A DNA stretch of 64,000 nucleotides from positions 1 to 64,000 of the forward strand of contig CAYFHO010000016.1 of assembly GCA_964342825.1 (NCBI GenBank), in the 5' to 3' direction. Of this stretch, positions 44,788 through 53,141 are shown in pieces (the stretch's first letter is position 1; each line of letters begins with the position of its first letter). The notes beneath the pieces were generated by a model. It was not told where the DNA came from. It worked only from the letters and a program-made list of their open reading frames with translations, and searched no databases. The DNA comes from AAA164-E04 sp964342825 (GTDB taxonomy: Bacteria > Verrucomicrobiota > Verrucomicrobiia > Limisphaerales > AAA164-E04). The translations under genes were made by a program, and so were the position numbers.

Positions 44788-46281
44788 ATGAATCCAATGC
44801 ATTACCTGGCAATCCTTTGGGGTGCGTTCTTGCTTCCTTTGTCCAATGAGGCTGCGAAACCCAAACCGAATATCCTTATTGTTACAGTGGATGATATGAG
44901 TTGTGATTCGGTGGGAGCGTTTGGTTGTGAATTGCCTGGTACGACACCCCATATTGATAAGCTTGCTGAGCAGGGCCTTCGTTATCACTACGCTCATGTC
45001 CAAACTGGAAGCTGTTACCCATGCCGTAACGTCCTGTTTTCCGGCCGCTATTCTCACAGTACGGGTGTGGAAGGTTTTTATCAGGTGAATAACACGGATT
45101 ACCCGCACATGGTGGACCTGATGAAAGAGGGTGGATATTTCGTGGCCATAAGGGGGAAGGCTTCTCATTCGACGCCCTACCAACCTTATGCATGGGATGA
45201 AGATCTGACGATATTGAGCGGAGAAAAGCAGCATACCAAAGATCCTGATTCTTATTATCGATCCACCAAACGCGGAATTGAGCTTGCGACCAAATCCGGA
45301 AAGCCATTTTGTTTGAGCATCAATATTTCAGATCCTCACAAACCATTTTACTCGATGAATGGAAAAGGGGATATTGTCGAGGATCCATACAGACCCACCA
45401 AGGTTTTTACTCCGGAGGAAGTTCCCATACCTGGATTTCTATTTGACCATCCGGATGTGCGCTTGGAGCTGGCGCATTACTACTCGTCGGTACGGCGGGC
45501 AGATGATTGTTTTGGAAACGTCATGAGGGCACTTGACGAATCAGGTATGCGTGACAACACCGTTATCTTTTTCTTATCAGACCATGGGATGCCTCTTCCA
45601 TTTGCAAAAACCGCCGTATGGAACCATAGCACAAGGACACCCTGGATCGTTTCCTGGGCAGGTGTGACAACAGCGGGTGCTATTGACAAGAATCACATGA
45701 TTTCCAGTGTGGATCTTTTGCCAACGCTTCTGGATATTGCAGGTATTGTCCATCCAGAGGGGTTTGATGGTCGTTCGTTTTTACCGACCATTCATGGAGA
45801 AAAACAAAGTGACCGCGAACACGTATATAAATTTCATAACGAAAATTCAGGTAGAAATCGGAGCCCCATGAGGAGCATTCAATCCAAACGTTTTGGGTAT
45901 ATCTTCAATCCATGGTCGGATGGAAAGCGAATTTTCAAAACGGCCACGAGGGGAACCATGACTTTTCGAGCGATGCAAAAATTGGCAACAACAGACCCTC
46001 AAATCGCAAATAGACTTAAATTATTGGAGTATGGGACGCCTGAAGAATTTTACGACTACGAATCAGATCCTGATGCATTGAACAATTTGATCAATGATCC
46101 AAATTATCAGGAACAGATCAATCAACATCGGGCAATCATGCTGAGATATATGAAGGACTCAAATGACCATGCGCTGGATGCTTTTCAACATCGGCATCAT
46201 CCGAACATAGTTTCAGCTTATGTGGACCGCAAACAAGCCGAAGCCGACGCACGCCGCAAAGCCGCAAGAAAGGCCAGATAA
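44788..46281 (+). CDS. Sulfatase (formylglycine-type arylsulfatase family)
   Basis: A signal peptide (MNPMHYLAILWGAFLLPLSNEAA) is followed by the sulfatase core: PNILIVTVDDM with the first metal Asp pair, the active-site block CYPCR (Cys76, Pro78, Cys79, Arg80), then FCLSINISDPHKPF, LSDHG metal ligands and a HSTRTPWIVSWAG stretch. The active-site motif normally reads C-x-P-S-R, so the Ser two residues before Arg is replaced by Cys. Cys76 should still be turned into formylglycine by an anaerobic or oxidative maturase, not seen here. The length (497) fits periplasmic sulfatases used on sulfated polysaccharides. The start is the ATG at 44788; the upstream TTG has no signal. Repeat D follows the stop by seven bases. 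Confidence 0.9.
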   Translation: MNPMHYLAILWGAFLLPLSNEAAKPKPNILIVTVDDMSCDSVGAFGCELPGTTPHIDKLAEQGLRYHYAHVQTGSCYPCRNVLFSGRYSHSTGVEGFYQVNNTDYPHMVDLMKEGGYFVAIRGKASHSTPYQPYAWDEDLTILSGEKQHTKDPDSYYRSTKRGIELATKSGKPFCLSINISDPHKPFYSMNGKGDIVEDPYRPTKVFTPEEVPIPGFLFDHPDVRLELAHYYSSVRRADDCFGNVMRALDESGMRDNTVIFFLSDHGMPLPFAKTAVWNHSTRTPWIVSWAGVTTAGAIDKNHMISSVDLLPTLLDIAGIVHPEGFDGRSFLPTIHGEKQSDREHVYKFHNENSGRNRSPMRSIQSKRFGYIFNPWSDGKRIFKTATRGTMTFRAMQKLATTDPQIANRLKLLEYGTPEEFYDYESDPDALNNLINDPNYQEQINQHRAIMLRYMKDSNDHALDAFQHRHHPNIVSAYVDRKQAEADARRKAARKAR

Positions 46282-46288
46282 ACCACGT

Positions 46289-46341
46289 GGGGTCAGTCCC
46301 AACTATTGACACAAAAAGTGTCAATAGTTGGGACTGACCCC
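46289..46341. repeat. Dispersed 53-bp perfect palindrome, full copy D
   Basis: It starts GGGGTCAGTCCCAACTATTG, then ACAC, an AAAAA centre and the exact inverse arm. It begins seven bases after the sulfatase stop and lies in front of lepA. The innermost base pair is C-G where copy B has T-A. Confidence 0.97.
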
Positions 46342-46408
46342 TAAAGTGGGTGTCTTTTATCTTTTCTTGTGGCTGATCAGCATTACTCTCTGGCTGCTAC
46401 GTATTGGC

Positions 46409-48199
46409 ATGCAAACGGAATTTATAAGAAATTTTAGCATTATCGCACATATCGACCACGGCAAGACAACCTTGTCGGATCGACTGTTGCACATGACGGG
46501 GACGATATCGGATCGAGAAATGCAGGCTCAATTGCTGGATTCGATGGATTTGGAAAGGGAGCGAGGTATCACCATCAAGGCACATCCTGTCACGATGTAT
46601 TACGATGCCAAAGATGGTCAGAAGTACGAATTAAACCTGATCGACACTCCTGGTCATGTCGACTTTTCTTACGAAGTATCTCGAAGCATGAGTGCCTGTG
46701 AAGGGGCCTTGTTGATTATTGATGCTGCTCAAGGTGTGGAAGCGCAAACGGTGGCTAATCTTCATTTGGCGATGAAGCAGAATCTTTTTATCATTCCAGT
46801 AATTAATAAGATTGATTTACCTCATGCCAACGTAGAGCAGGTCCTGAATCAGCTGGAAGACATTCTCGCCATACCCCGTGAAGATGCAATCGCAGCCAGC
46901 GCCAAAAAAGGGATAGGAATTGCGGATATTCTGGAGGCTATTGTGAAAAGGGTTCCACCCCCCAAAGCAACTGGTGCGGCCAGTGCACAAGCTTTATTGT
47001 TTGACTCCTATTACGACACATATCGTGGAGTGGTTACCCACGTGCGCGTTTTCAATGGTGGACTGAAGGCTGGTATGAATGTGAAGTTGCTGCATTCAGG
47101 AAAGACAGTCGAAATTAAAGAAGTGGGGAGTTTCAACCCCAAACCATATGCGCGCAAGGAGTTGACTGCTGGTGAGACTGGTTATTTCACTGCCAACATC
47201 AAGAGTCCGATGGACATCAAAATGGGGGATACTCTGACCGATGCCAAAAAACCTTCTCCACCATTGCCTGGGTTTCAAGAGATTCATCCCATGGTTTATA
47301 GTGGAATCTATCCTATTAACACCGCCGATTACGAGCACCTCAAGGCAAACTTGGCCAAGCTGCAATTGAATGATTCAGCATTTGTGTACCAACAGGAAAC
47401 ATCTGTGGCCCTGGGTTTTGGTTTCCGATGCGGGTTCCTTGGATTGCTGCACCTGGAGATTATCCAGGAGCGGCTCCGGCGCGAATTCGAAATGGATATC
47501 ATCGCAACCTACCCAAGTGTGGTATACCGCGTACAGATGACCGATGGAGAAATCAAAGAGGTGGATAATCCTGCACATTTACCTGCAGTCAACCACATAG
47601 AGACCATTGAGGAACCCATGGTGAAATCTTTCATCATTTGTCCCAATGGTTACATCGGAGACATGATGGCCCTGGTTTCCGAAAAACGAGGATTGCTGGT
47701 TCATACGGAGACTCTGGACGACGCCAGAGTCATGTTGACGTGTCGGATTCCATTGAATGAAATCCTGATCGATTTTCATGATCGTATCAAAAGTTTGACC
47801 CGTGGCTATGGTTCCATGGATTATGAATACGACGGCTATGACGTTTCAGACATGGTCAAGCTTGACATGCTCGTCAATAGTGAATCGGTCGATGCTTTTT
47901 CATGCATTGTTCATCGTTCTAAAGCAGAATTTCGTGGACGAGCATTGGCTGCGAAACTATCTGAAGTCATACCGCGCCAACAATTTCAGGTAGCCATTCA
48001 AGCAGCGATAGGTGGAAAGATTGTGGCTCGAGAAACCGTAAGAGCCCTAAGAAAAGACGTCACAGCCAAGTGCTATGGAGGTGACATTACACGAAAGCGC
48101 AAGCTCTTGGAGAAACAAAAAGAGGGTAAGAAACGTATGAAATCGGTGGGATCTGTGAACATCCCTCAGGAAGCCTTTGTGCAGGTCTTAAAATCATGA
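46409..48199 (+). CDS. lepA: Elongation factor 4 (LepA)
   Basis: LepA is a ribosome-associated translational GTPase. G1 is AHIDHGKTT, G2 lies in ERERGITIKAHPVTM, G3 is DTPGHVD and G4 is NKIDLP. The LepA-specific C-terminal domain (FRGRALAAKLSEVIPRQQFQVAIQAAIGGKIVARETVRALRKDVTAKCYGGDITRKRKLLEKQKEGKKRMK) is complete. Starting at ATG 46409 (MQTEFIRNFSII) gives 596 residues, the usual length. The frame is open back to a TTG inside the palindromic repeat, which is not a credible start. Its stop overlaps lepB by four bases (ATGA), the conserved lepA-lepB arrangement. Confidence 0.97.
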   Translation: MQTEFIRNFSIIAHIDHGKTTLSDRLLHMTGTISDREMQAQLLDSMDLERERGITIKAHPVTMYYDAKDGQKYELNLIDTPGHVDFSYEVSRSMSACEGALLIIDAAQGVEAQTVANLHLAMKQNLFIIPVINKIDLPHANVEQVLNQLEDILAIPREDAIAASAKKGIGIADILEAIVKRVPPPKATGAASAQALLFDSYYDTYRGVVTHVRVFNGGLKAGMNVKLLHSGKTVEIKEVGSFNPKPYARKELTAGETGYFTANIKSPMDIKMGDTLTDAKKPSPPLPGFQEIHPMVYSGIYPINTADYEHLKANLAKLQLNDSAFVYQQETSVALGFGFRCGFLGLLHLEIIQERLRREFEMDIIATYPSVVYRVQMTDGEIKEVDNPAHLPAVNHIETIEEPMVKSFIICPNGYIGDMMALVSEKRGLLVHTETLDDARVMLTCRIPLNEILIDFHDRIKSLTRGYGSMDYEYDGYDVSDMVKLDMLVNSESVDAFSCIVHRSKAEFRGRALAAKLSEVIPRQQFQVAIQAAIGGKIVARETVRALRKDVTAKCYGGDITRKRKLLEKQKEGKKRMKSVGSVNIPQEAFVQVLKS

Positions 48200-49383
48200 T
48201 TACTTTTGCAATACGCTGGTTGACATCTAAAAAAGTCCGGACGGCGGTCCAGATGAGGCATCATGTCTGGAAATATCTAAACGCTCAGCGCGACTTGATG
48301 CAGCCCCAGGCTGTTGAATCACTGGAAGAAGCTATTCAGAAGGTCACGGATAGCATTCACCAAAAGGAAGGTGCGCTCAATTTGGAAGATTCCCTGGATG
48401 CGCTCGAAAAGTCAGCCAATCAATGGTTGAAGCCCTATCCGAACGCCGGATTGAGAGAGAATATCGAGGTTTTCCTTGTTGCAGCCGCTGTGGTACTGGC
48501 TTTTCGTTCCTTCTTTTTTCAGCCCATGGCGATTCCATCTGGTTCAGCTCAACCTACTTTTTGGGGAATCACCGAAGAAAATCTGAGGTTTAAACCAGAA
48601 GTCGAAATCCCGACAGGCCTTAAGAAGCTGTATTATTCATGGGTGAAAGGAGAAAAGTATTACCAAGTCAAGGCAAGGAACTCAGGCACCTTCAGAGCCA
48701 TTGATGCGAAACCGGTTAGAGTCATTCCTTTTGTCTCGAAGCAACGTTTCATGATCGACAATGAGAAATACACCTTGTGGTTTCCACCAGACTCATTATG
48801 GACTCGTGCCAGTCTACAGAATGGAATGGAATTCAAAGAAGGTGACGATATCATCAAACTCAAGGTTGTCAGCGGAGACCACCTGTTTGTTGATCGATTT
48901 ACCTATAATTTTCGCAGACCGGAGCGTGGTGAAACGATTGTTTTTAAATCAACCGGAGTCCCTAAGCTCACACAAAATACCCACTACATCAAAAGACTTG
49001 TTGGCTTGGGTGGTGAAAGGATCCGAATTGGAGACGACCGTCATGCCTACATCAACGGTACTCGACTGGAAGCCAGTGATCCCGGATTTGAAATGGTGTA
49101 TTCTTTTGGAAACCGACCGCCTCAGGACAGCCGCTACTCCGGGCACGTCAACGGCAAAGTAGCCATAGAAAACGGGTACCAACACCTGGCCATCAATTCG
49201 CTGTTTCCGGATGGAAATACGGAATATAAAATTCGAGACAACCATTATTTCGTCATGGGTGACAACACCATGAATAGCTATGACAGCAGGAACTGGTTGG
49301 ATTTTCCGAGGGAAAAAGTCATTGGAAAACAGTTCTTCGTCTTCTGGCCCATCACCGATCGGTTTGGCTGGCACAACAAATAG
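48196..49383 (+). CDS. lepB: Signal peptidase I
   Basis: LepB removes signal peptides of exported proteins. The catalytic Ser is Ser117 in PSGSAQPT, after a membrane anchor (VFLVAAAVVLAFRSFFF); the general base is Lys266 in YIKRLVGLGGERI; the GD box is FVMGDNTMNSYDSRNW. The protein is long (395) because of about 100 extra residues between the Ser and Lys boxes and an N-terminal cytoplasmic part of about 85 residues. The Met that follows the Ser in many enzymes is Ala here. It is coupled to lepA by a four-base overlap. Confidence 0.93.
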   Translation: MITFAIRWLTSKKVRTAVQMRHHVWKYLNAQRDLMQPQAVESLEEAIQKVTDSIHQKEGALNLEDSLDALEKSANQWLKPYPNAGLRENIEVFLVAAAVVLAFRSFFFQPMAIPSGSAQPTFWGITEENLRFKPEVEIPTGLKKLYYSWVKGEKYYQVKARNSGTFRAIDAKPVRVIPFVSKQRFMIDNEKYTLWFPPDSLWTRASLQNGMEFKEGDDIIKLKVVSGDHLFVDRFTYNFRRPERGETIVFKSTGVPKLTQNTHYIKRLVGLGGERIRIGDDRHAYINGTRLEASDPGFEMVYSFGNRPPQDSRYSGHVNGKVAIENGYQHLAINSLFPDGNTEYKIRDNHYFVMGDNTMNSYDSRNWLDFPREKVIGKQFFVFWPITDRFGWHNK

Positions 49384-49628
49384 ACTGCCTCCGTTCAAAG
49401 AGCTGATCTGTTTCAGCAAGTTTTTCACTAACTGTGTCAGCTGAATGGATCAGATCCGGATCCTGTTCAAGCACCCCGGAACAATTTGGTAATTTGCATT
49501 CTTATAACAGCAAACAAGTTGTGTCATCATCGATATTTTCAAATCCATTGTGCCATCAAAAGCACACTTGTCCGCCCATTACGTCATTCATATCTTGAAG
49601 CAACTTTTTTCTGCAAATCTAGATAGGT

Positions 49629-50516
49629 ATGAAACTACGCAATAATAACCATAGAGAAAGCCGGCCTTTGATTGCCGGATTTACATTGATCGAACTTCTG
49701 GTGGTCATCGCTATCATTGCGATCCTCGCTGGAATGTTGTTACCGGCACTGAGCAAGGCGAAAGACAAAGCCAAGGGCATTCTTTGCATGAACAACACCA
49801 AGCAGCTCATGCTTGCTACCCACATGTATTTGGGTGACAACGAAGATAAATTTCCCAATTCATGTCATGGCAGTGGTGCTGCACAGGGTTCCTGGGTCAC
49901 CGGTTGGTTGGACTGGGGGAACAGACAGGACAACACTAATATCCAATATCTGCTGGATCCCCAATTCTCGGTTCTTGCTACTTATTTCTCAAATGCCAGA
50001 AACATATTCAAGTGCCCATCTGACAATAAATTGAGTGCCGCTCAAAGACGTTTGGGTTGGAGCGAAAGGGTGAGAAGTATTTCCGGCAACATCAGGGTAG
50101 GAACTTGCTCCAGCAGAAATACGGGAGGAGCTGCGGCCTGGGCGGCACGCGACTATGCAACCGAAACCGAGAAAATGTCGGGTTTGACGGATCCAGGTCC
50201 GTCGGAAACATGGGTCTATGCGGATGAGCATCCAGACAGTATCAATGATGCGGGTTGTTTCACACCCGAGCTGCAACGTGGAAATCCTTGGATTGACACT
50301 CCGGCAAACTATCACAACGGGGCAGGGGGGTTTGCGTTTGCTGACGGACATTCGGAAATTCATAAATGGACGGCTTCAAACTCTCAGCAAAACAATCCGA
50401 TCAGAGTGAGCGGATTCCAGGCTCCGGCTGCCAATGCTGCCGACCCAGATGTGCTTTGGCTGGCGTTAAGGACACAACGAAAGACCGGACACCAGCTCCC
50501 CGTTGGAGCTCGATAA
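49629..50516 (+). CDS. Pseudopilin-like secreted protein with H-X9-DG motif 3
   Basis: The 295-residue protein opens with a short basic leader, then GFTLIELLVVIAIIAILAGMLLPALSKAK, a prepilin signal with Glu at +5. The C-terminal half carries H-NGAGGFAFA-DG, an intact H-X9-DG motif, and CxxxxGG-like segments. It matches the DUF1559-type group common in this phylum. It has its own terminator 22 bp past the stop and a 245-bp gap in front, so it is probably a single-gene unit. This and the copies at 23223 and 41031 share only the signal region closely; the bodies diverge. Confidence 0.88.
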   Translation: MKLRNNNHRESRPLIAGFTLIELLVVIAIIAILAGMLLPALSKAKDKAKGILCMNNTKQLMLATHMYLGDNEDKFPNSCHGSGAAQGSWVTGWLDWGNRQDNTNIQYLLDPQFSVLATYFSNARNIFKCPSDNKLSAAQRRLGWSERVRSISGNIRVGTCSSRNTGGAAAWAARDYATETEKMSGLTDPGPSETWVYADEHPDSINDAGCFTPELQRGNPWIDTPANYHNGAGGFAFADGHSEIHKWTASNSQQNNPIRVSGFQAPAANAADPDVLWLALRTQRKTGHQLPVGAR

Positions 50517-50538
50517 CACACATTTCAGACAAGCAAGC

Positions 50539-50568
50539 AGCCCGTTGGCAAATCCAACGGGCTTTTTT
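50539..50568 (+). terminator. Rho-independent terminator after pseudopilin 3
   Basis: A perfect 10-bp stem AGCCCGTTGG/CCAACGGGCT (50539-50548 with 50554-50563) with a 5-nt loop is followed by TTTTTAT. It sits between the pseudopilin gene and the HEAT lipoprotein gene. Confidence 0.92.
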
Positions 50569-50608
50569 ATTGAAAAACAAAAGCGTTCTTAGGCAAAATC
50601 GAGGCGAT

Positions 50609-51061
50609 ATGCAGATCCAAATCCTCAAAAAACTAATCACATTTGTCGCAACACTCGCTATGGCCAGCACACTATGGACCGGCTGTGGAGGTGGTGGTGG
50701 AACTCCCAAAGCTGTCGCGAAAGATATTGATGTTGCGGCGCTGATGGACCAACTGATGAGTGACAATGGGGATGACAAACTTAATGCTCTGATTGAGCTT
50801 GGTGACGGTCGAGAGAACGCGGCACCTGCCATTGATCTGGTGACTGAAGTACTGATTGAAGATAAAGATCCCAAGATTCGCGAAATGGCGGCTTATGTCT
50901 TGATGATGATGGGAGAAAAAGCAGGCAAACCTGCTGTGCCAGCACTTCAAGAAGCCTTCAAAAACGAGAAGAATCCAACCGTGAAAATCAACATCATCAA
51001 CGCTTGGAGTGCGATAGATCCCGATTCCGCTCCTGGAGCCAACGCCCCTGCTCAGCCTTAA
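50609..51061 (+). CDS. Small HEAT-repeat lipoprotein
   Basis: This 150-residue protein has a lipoprotein signal (LITFVATLAMASTLWTGC, Cys near residue 26) followed by a Gly run, then two or three HEAT-like helix pairs (LNALIELGDGRENAAPAIDLVTEVLIEDKDPKIREMAAYVLMMMG; KPAVPALQEAFKNEKNPTVKINIINAWSAI). The repeats suggest a periplasmic protein-binding scaffold; the partner is unknown. The start at 50609 has GAGG four bases upstream. The open frame extends back into the pseudopilin gene and across the terminator, so the longer version is rejected. Its stop shares the TTAA bases with the convergent tctB stop. Confidence 0.82.
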   Translation: MQIQILKKLITFVATLAMASTLWTGCGGGGGTPKAVAKDIDVAALMDQLMSDNGDDKLNALIELGDGRENAAPAIDLVTEVLIEDKDPKIREMAAYVLMMMGEKAGKPAVPALQEAFKNEKNPTVKINIINAWSAIDPDSAPGANAPAQP

Positions 51062-51552
51062 TGGGGCATTCCGGGTATTCCAAATACACCGGCGGGAAGC
51101 TGTACGTGAAATAGGTTTCCGAATAAAAGTTGGATTCCAACTACGATTAAAACTGCAATGGGTAGGGCTGCAATCCATCGAGTACCCTGCAGCCAAATCA
51201 TGGAAAAGATAAAAGCGACGGATGAAATGGAAAAACCGATCCAGGGCATTAATAAAAGGTAAACAAAAAATCCGCCTATAAATCCGAATAGTGAACTGTT
51301 TTTTGCCAGCGATTCAGGAGGATTAGGGACGGTTTGCGCGCTAAAAAAACTTTTTATCAACAACGCTGCTCCGCCAAAAAACAAAGCCATACCCAAAAGA
51401 ATAGGAAAAAATTGTGGCCCGGGATCCTGATTCGAGGCGAACCCTGGCTTTTTGATGGCTTTTCCAAGCACCATGGCAGTCAAACCCACTGCTAACCAAA
51501 AGCAGCCGGCGGTTCTATGGATGATCGATTGTCGAAGGGAGACACTCATCAT
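51058..51552 (-). CDS. Tripartite tricarboxylate transporter TctB-family protein
   Basis: A small four-helix membrane protein (164 residues) has an N-terminal helix FWLAVGLTAMVLG, a DPGPQFFPILLG motif and a C-terminal helix pair (IGFSISSVAFIFSMIWL; IAVLIVVGIQLLFG...VQLPAGVFGIP), all typical of TctB. TctB is the small membrane subunit of TTT importers. It overlaps the upstream substrate-binding gene by four bases (ATGA). The large membrane subunit TctA is not adjacent or elsewhere in the window. Confidence 0.83.
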   Translation of the reverse strand: MMSVSLRQSIIHRTAGCFWLAVGLTAMVLGKAIKKPGFASNQDPGPQFFPILLGMALFFGGAALLIKSFFSAQTVPNPPESLAKNSSLFGFIGGFFVYLLLMPWIGFSISSVAFIFSMIWLQGTRWIAALPIAVLIVVGIQLLFGNLFHVQLPAGVFGIPGMPH

Positions 51553-52571
51553 TTGCTGGCGTAACCGGTAGCCTCAATCACTTTCTCCCACTTGGCGTCC
51601 TCAGCCTCCAGAAAAGCTCCAAACTCAGCACCCTGTTTTAGTTCAATTCCGAATCCGTTCTTTTTCATGAACGATTGATACTTTTCAGACTGGGTAATCT
51701 CTGAAAAAGCCTCCGTCAATTTGTTGACGATTTCGGGCGGAGTTTTCAATGGAAGCAGCAATCCTCGGTAACCAACCATCTCCCAATCAATTCCGGCTTC
51801 CTTACAGGTTGGATAATCTGGATAATCACTCAGGCGTTCGGAGGACATCACGGAGAGTACCCGAAGTTCTCCAGCATCTATTTGAGCCGCCGCTTCGGGC
51901 ACACTGCAACAAACGGCATCGATATGGCCTCCAAGCAACTCCACAAGAGAAGGAGCTGATCCTTGCGTAGGAATCCATAAAACGGCATCAACTGGCAGTC
52001 CTGCGGCAATCTGAAATCCGGCACGAGCCAGATCCCAAGCACCACCAGTGGCTGTACCCGACATTTGAACTTTTCCTGGGTTGGCCTTGATATGATCCAA
52101 AAACTCACCAAGAGTCTGCCAGGGAGCATCTTTTCGGACGATCAGGGCGGCAGCATCAGAATTGACCTGCATCAGTGGGATGTATTGTTTATAAGTCAGA
52201 TCAGAGATGCCCATCCAATGCATGGTACTTAGTTCGAAGGTGCCCATCGTTATTGTGTAACCGTCTGGCCTGGCGTTTGCCCCAAAGGAATGTCCCACTG
52301 CTCCGCTTCCCCCAGTTTTATTCTGGACGACACAAGGTACACCCAGAGATTCCTTGAGAGCATCTGCAAGAAAGCGAGAAACTCGATCAGTTCCACCGCC
52401 GGCATTCCAAGGGCAAACAATCGTGATCGTTTTATTTGGAAAAGATTGGGAGTCAGATTGTATTGATGTGTTTTGAGGTCCACATCCTTGCAAAAACAAT
52501 GACACGATGCAAAGGCTGAGAAACTTCCTTAAGGTCGGAATGATTTGTATCATTTGGGAAAATGCGTTCAT
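51549..52571 (-). CDS. Tripartite tricarboxylate transporter substrate-binding protein (TctC/Bug)
   Basis: This lipoprotein (LCIVSLFLQGC, Cys near residue 29) has the Bug-family pattern: ITIVCPWNAGGGTDRVSRFLADALKE, VVQNKTGGSGAVGHSFGANARPDGYT, and PTQGSAPSLVELLGGHIDAVCCSVPEA. Such proteins bind small carboxylates such as citrate, succinate or aromatic acids and deliver them to TctAB. The substrate is not predictable from sequence. It lies directly in front of tctB on the minus strand; tctA is missing from the usual tctCBA order. Confidence 0.9.
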   Translation of the reverse strand: MNAFSQMIQIIPTLRKFLSLCIVSLFLQGCGPQNTSIQSDSQSFPNKTITIVCPWNAGGGTDRVSRFLADALKESLGVPCVVQNKTGGSGAVGHSFGANARPDGYTITMGTFELSTMHWMGISDLTYKQYIPLMQVNSDAAALIVRKDAPWQTLGEFLDHIKANPGKVQMSGTATGGAWDLARAGFQIAAGLPVDAVLWIPTQGSAPSLVELLGGHIDAVCCSVPEAAAQIDAGELRVLSVMSSERLSDYPDYPTCKEAGIDWEMVGYRGLLLPLKTPPEIVNKLTEAFSEITQSEKYQSFMKKNGFGIELKQGAEFGAFLEAEDAKWEKVIEATGYASK

Positions 52572-52716
52572 GAGAATGGAAGACAGATTGGTGGAATCGA
52601 GCTCTCATGACAAGATTACAATCAAGCTTAGAATGGGATCGCTATTTAAGATGGAATCAAAAGGCCGCGCAATTAGGCAAGGAGATGAAGGCAAGCCGAA
52701 CGTATTAGATATTAGA

Positions 52717-52908
52717 TTATTTAGTCGGATTTTCGATAACAATCTGCTCAGGTGATTGATGGACCGGCTTGATCTCTTGATCCGAACTCCTTGGAGACCA
52801 GAAAAGAAAAACGGCCAGTGCAACTGCACCAGCGACTATGATGACGTCTACGATTATCAACCCTCTAGTAAATTCCATGGAACGATCGGCGTTAGCTGTT
52901 GAGATCAT
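52717..52908 (-). CDS. Small single-pass membrane protein (63 residues)
   Basis: It begins MISTANADRSMEFTRG, has one hydrophobic helix (LIIVDVIIVAGAVALAVFLFW) and a short polar tail. The ATG is preceded by a full AGGAGG four bases upstream, one of the best ribosome sites in the window, which makes a real gene likely. No family is recognised. It stands alone with more than 100 bp on both sides. Confidence 0.65.
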   Translation of the reverse strand: MISTANADRSMEFTRGLIIVDVIIVAGAVALAVFLFWSPRSSDQEIKPVHQSPEQIVIENPTK

Positions 52909-53141
52909 GGTTCCTCCTGTTTAGAAAGTAATCCTGGAAAATAATTTCTAACAAATCCCGATAAAAGGATTGGTTATTAATTGCTCTATGTCAATTCTTT
53001 CCACGATCAAAACCCATGAAAAAAGATCCATTTTTGAGACATCATGAACCAAAATGCGACATATTAGCAAATCATCACAATGAAAGGCCGACAAAGTGAA
53101 TTTTTTTATGTCCAGAGGGGGACAATATTGAAGAGGTTCGG

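Noticed and set aside
46282..46290. CACGTGG core next to repeat D as a third parS site
   Set aside because: Only the central bases match and the flanks are not palindromic.
46328..46408. N-terminal extension of LepA starting at a TTG inside the palindromic repeat
   Set aside because: The extra 27 residues are hydrophobic and absent from LepA proteins; the ATG at 46409 gives the normal start and length.
50366..50608. Extension of the HEAT lipoprotein frame into the pseudopilin gene
   Set aside because: It would cross a strong terminator and destroy the lipoprotein signal; GAGG before the ATG at 50609 marks the start.
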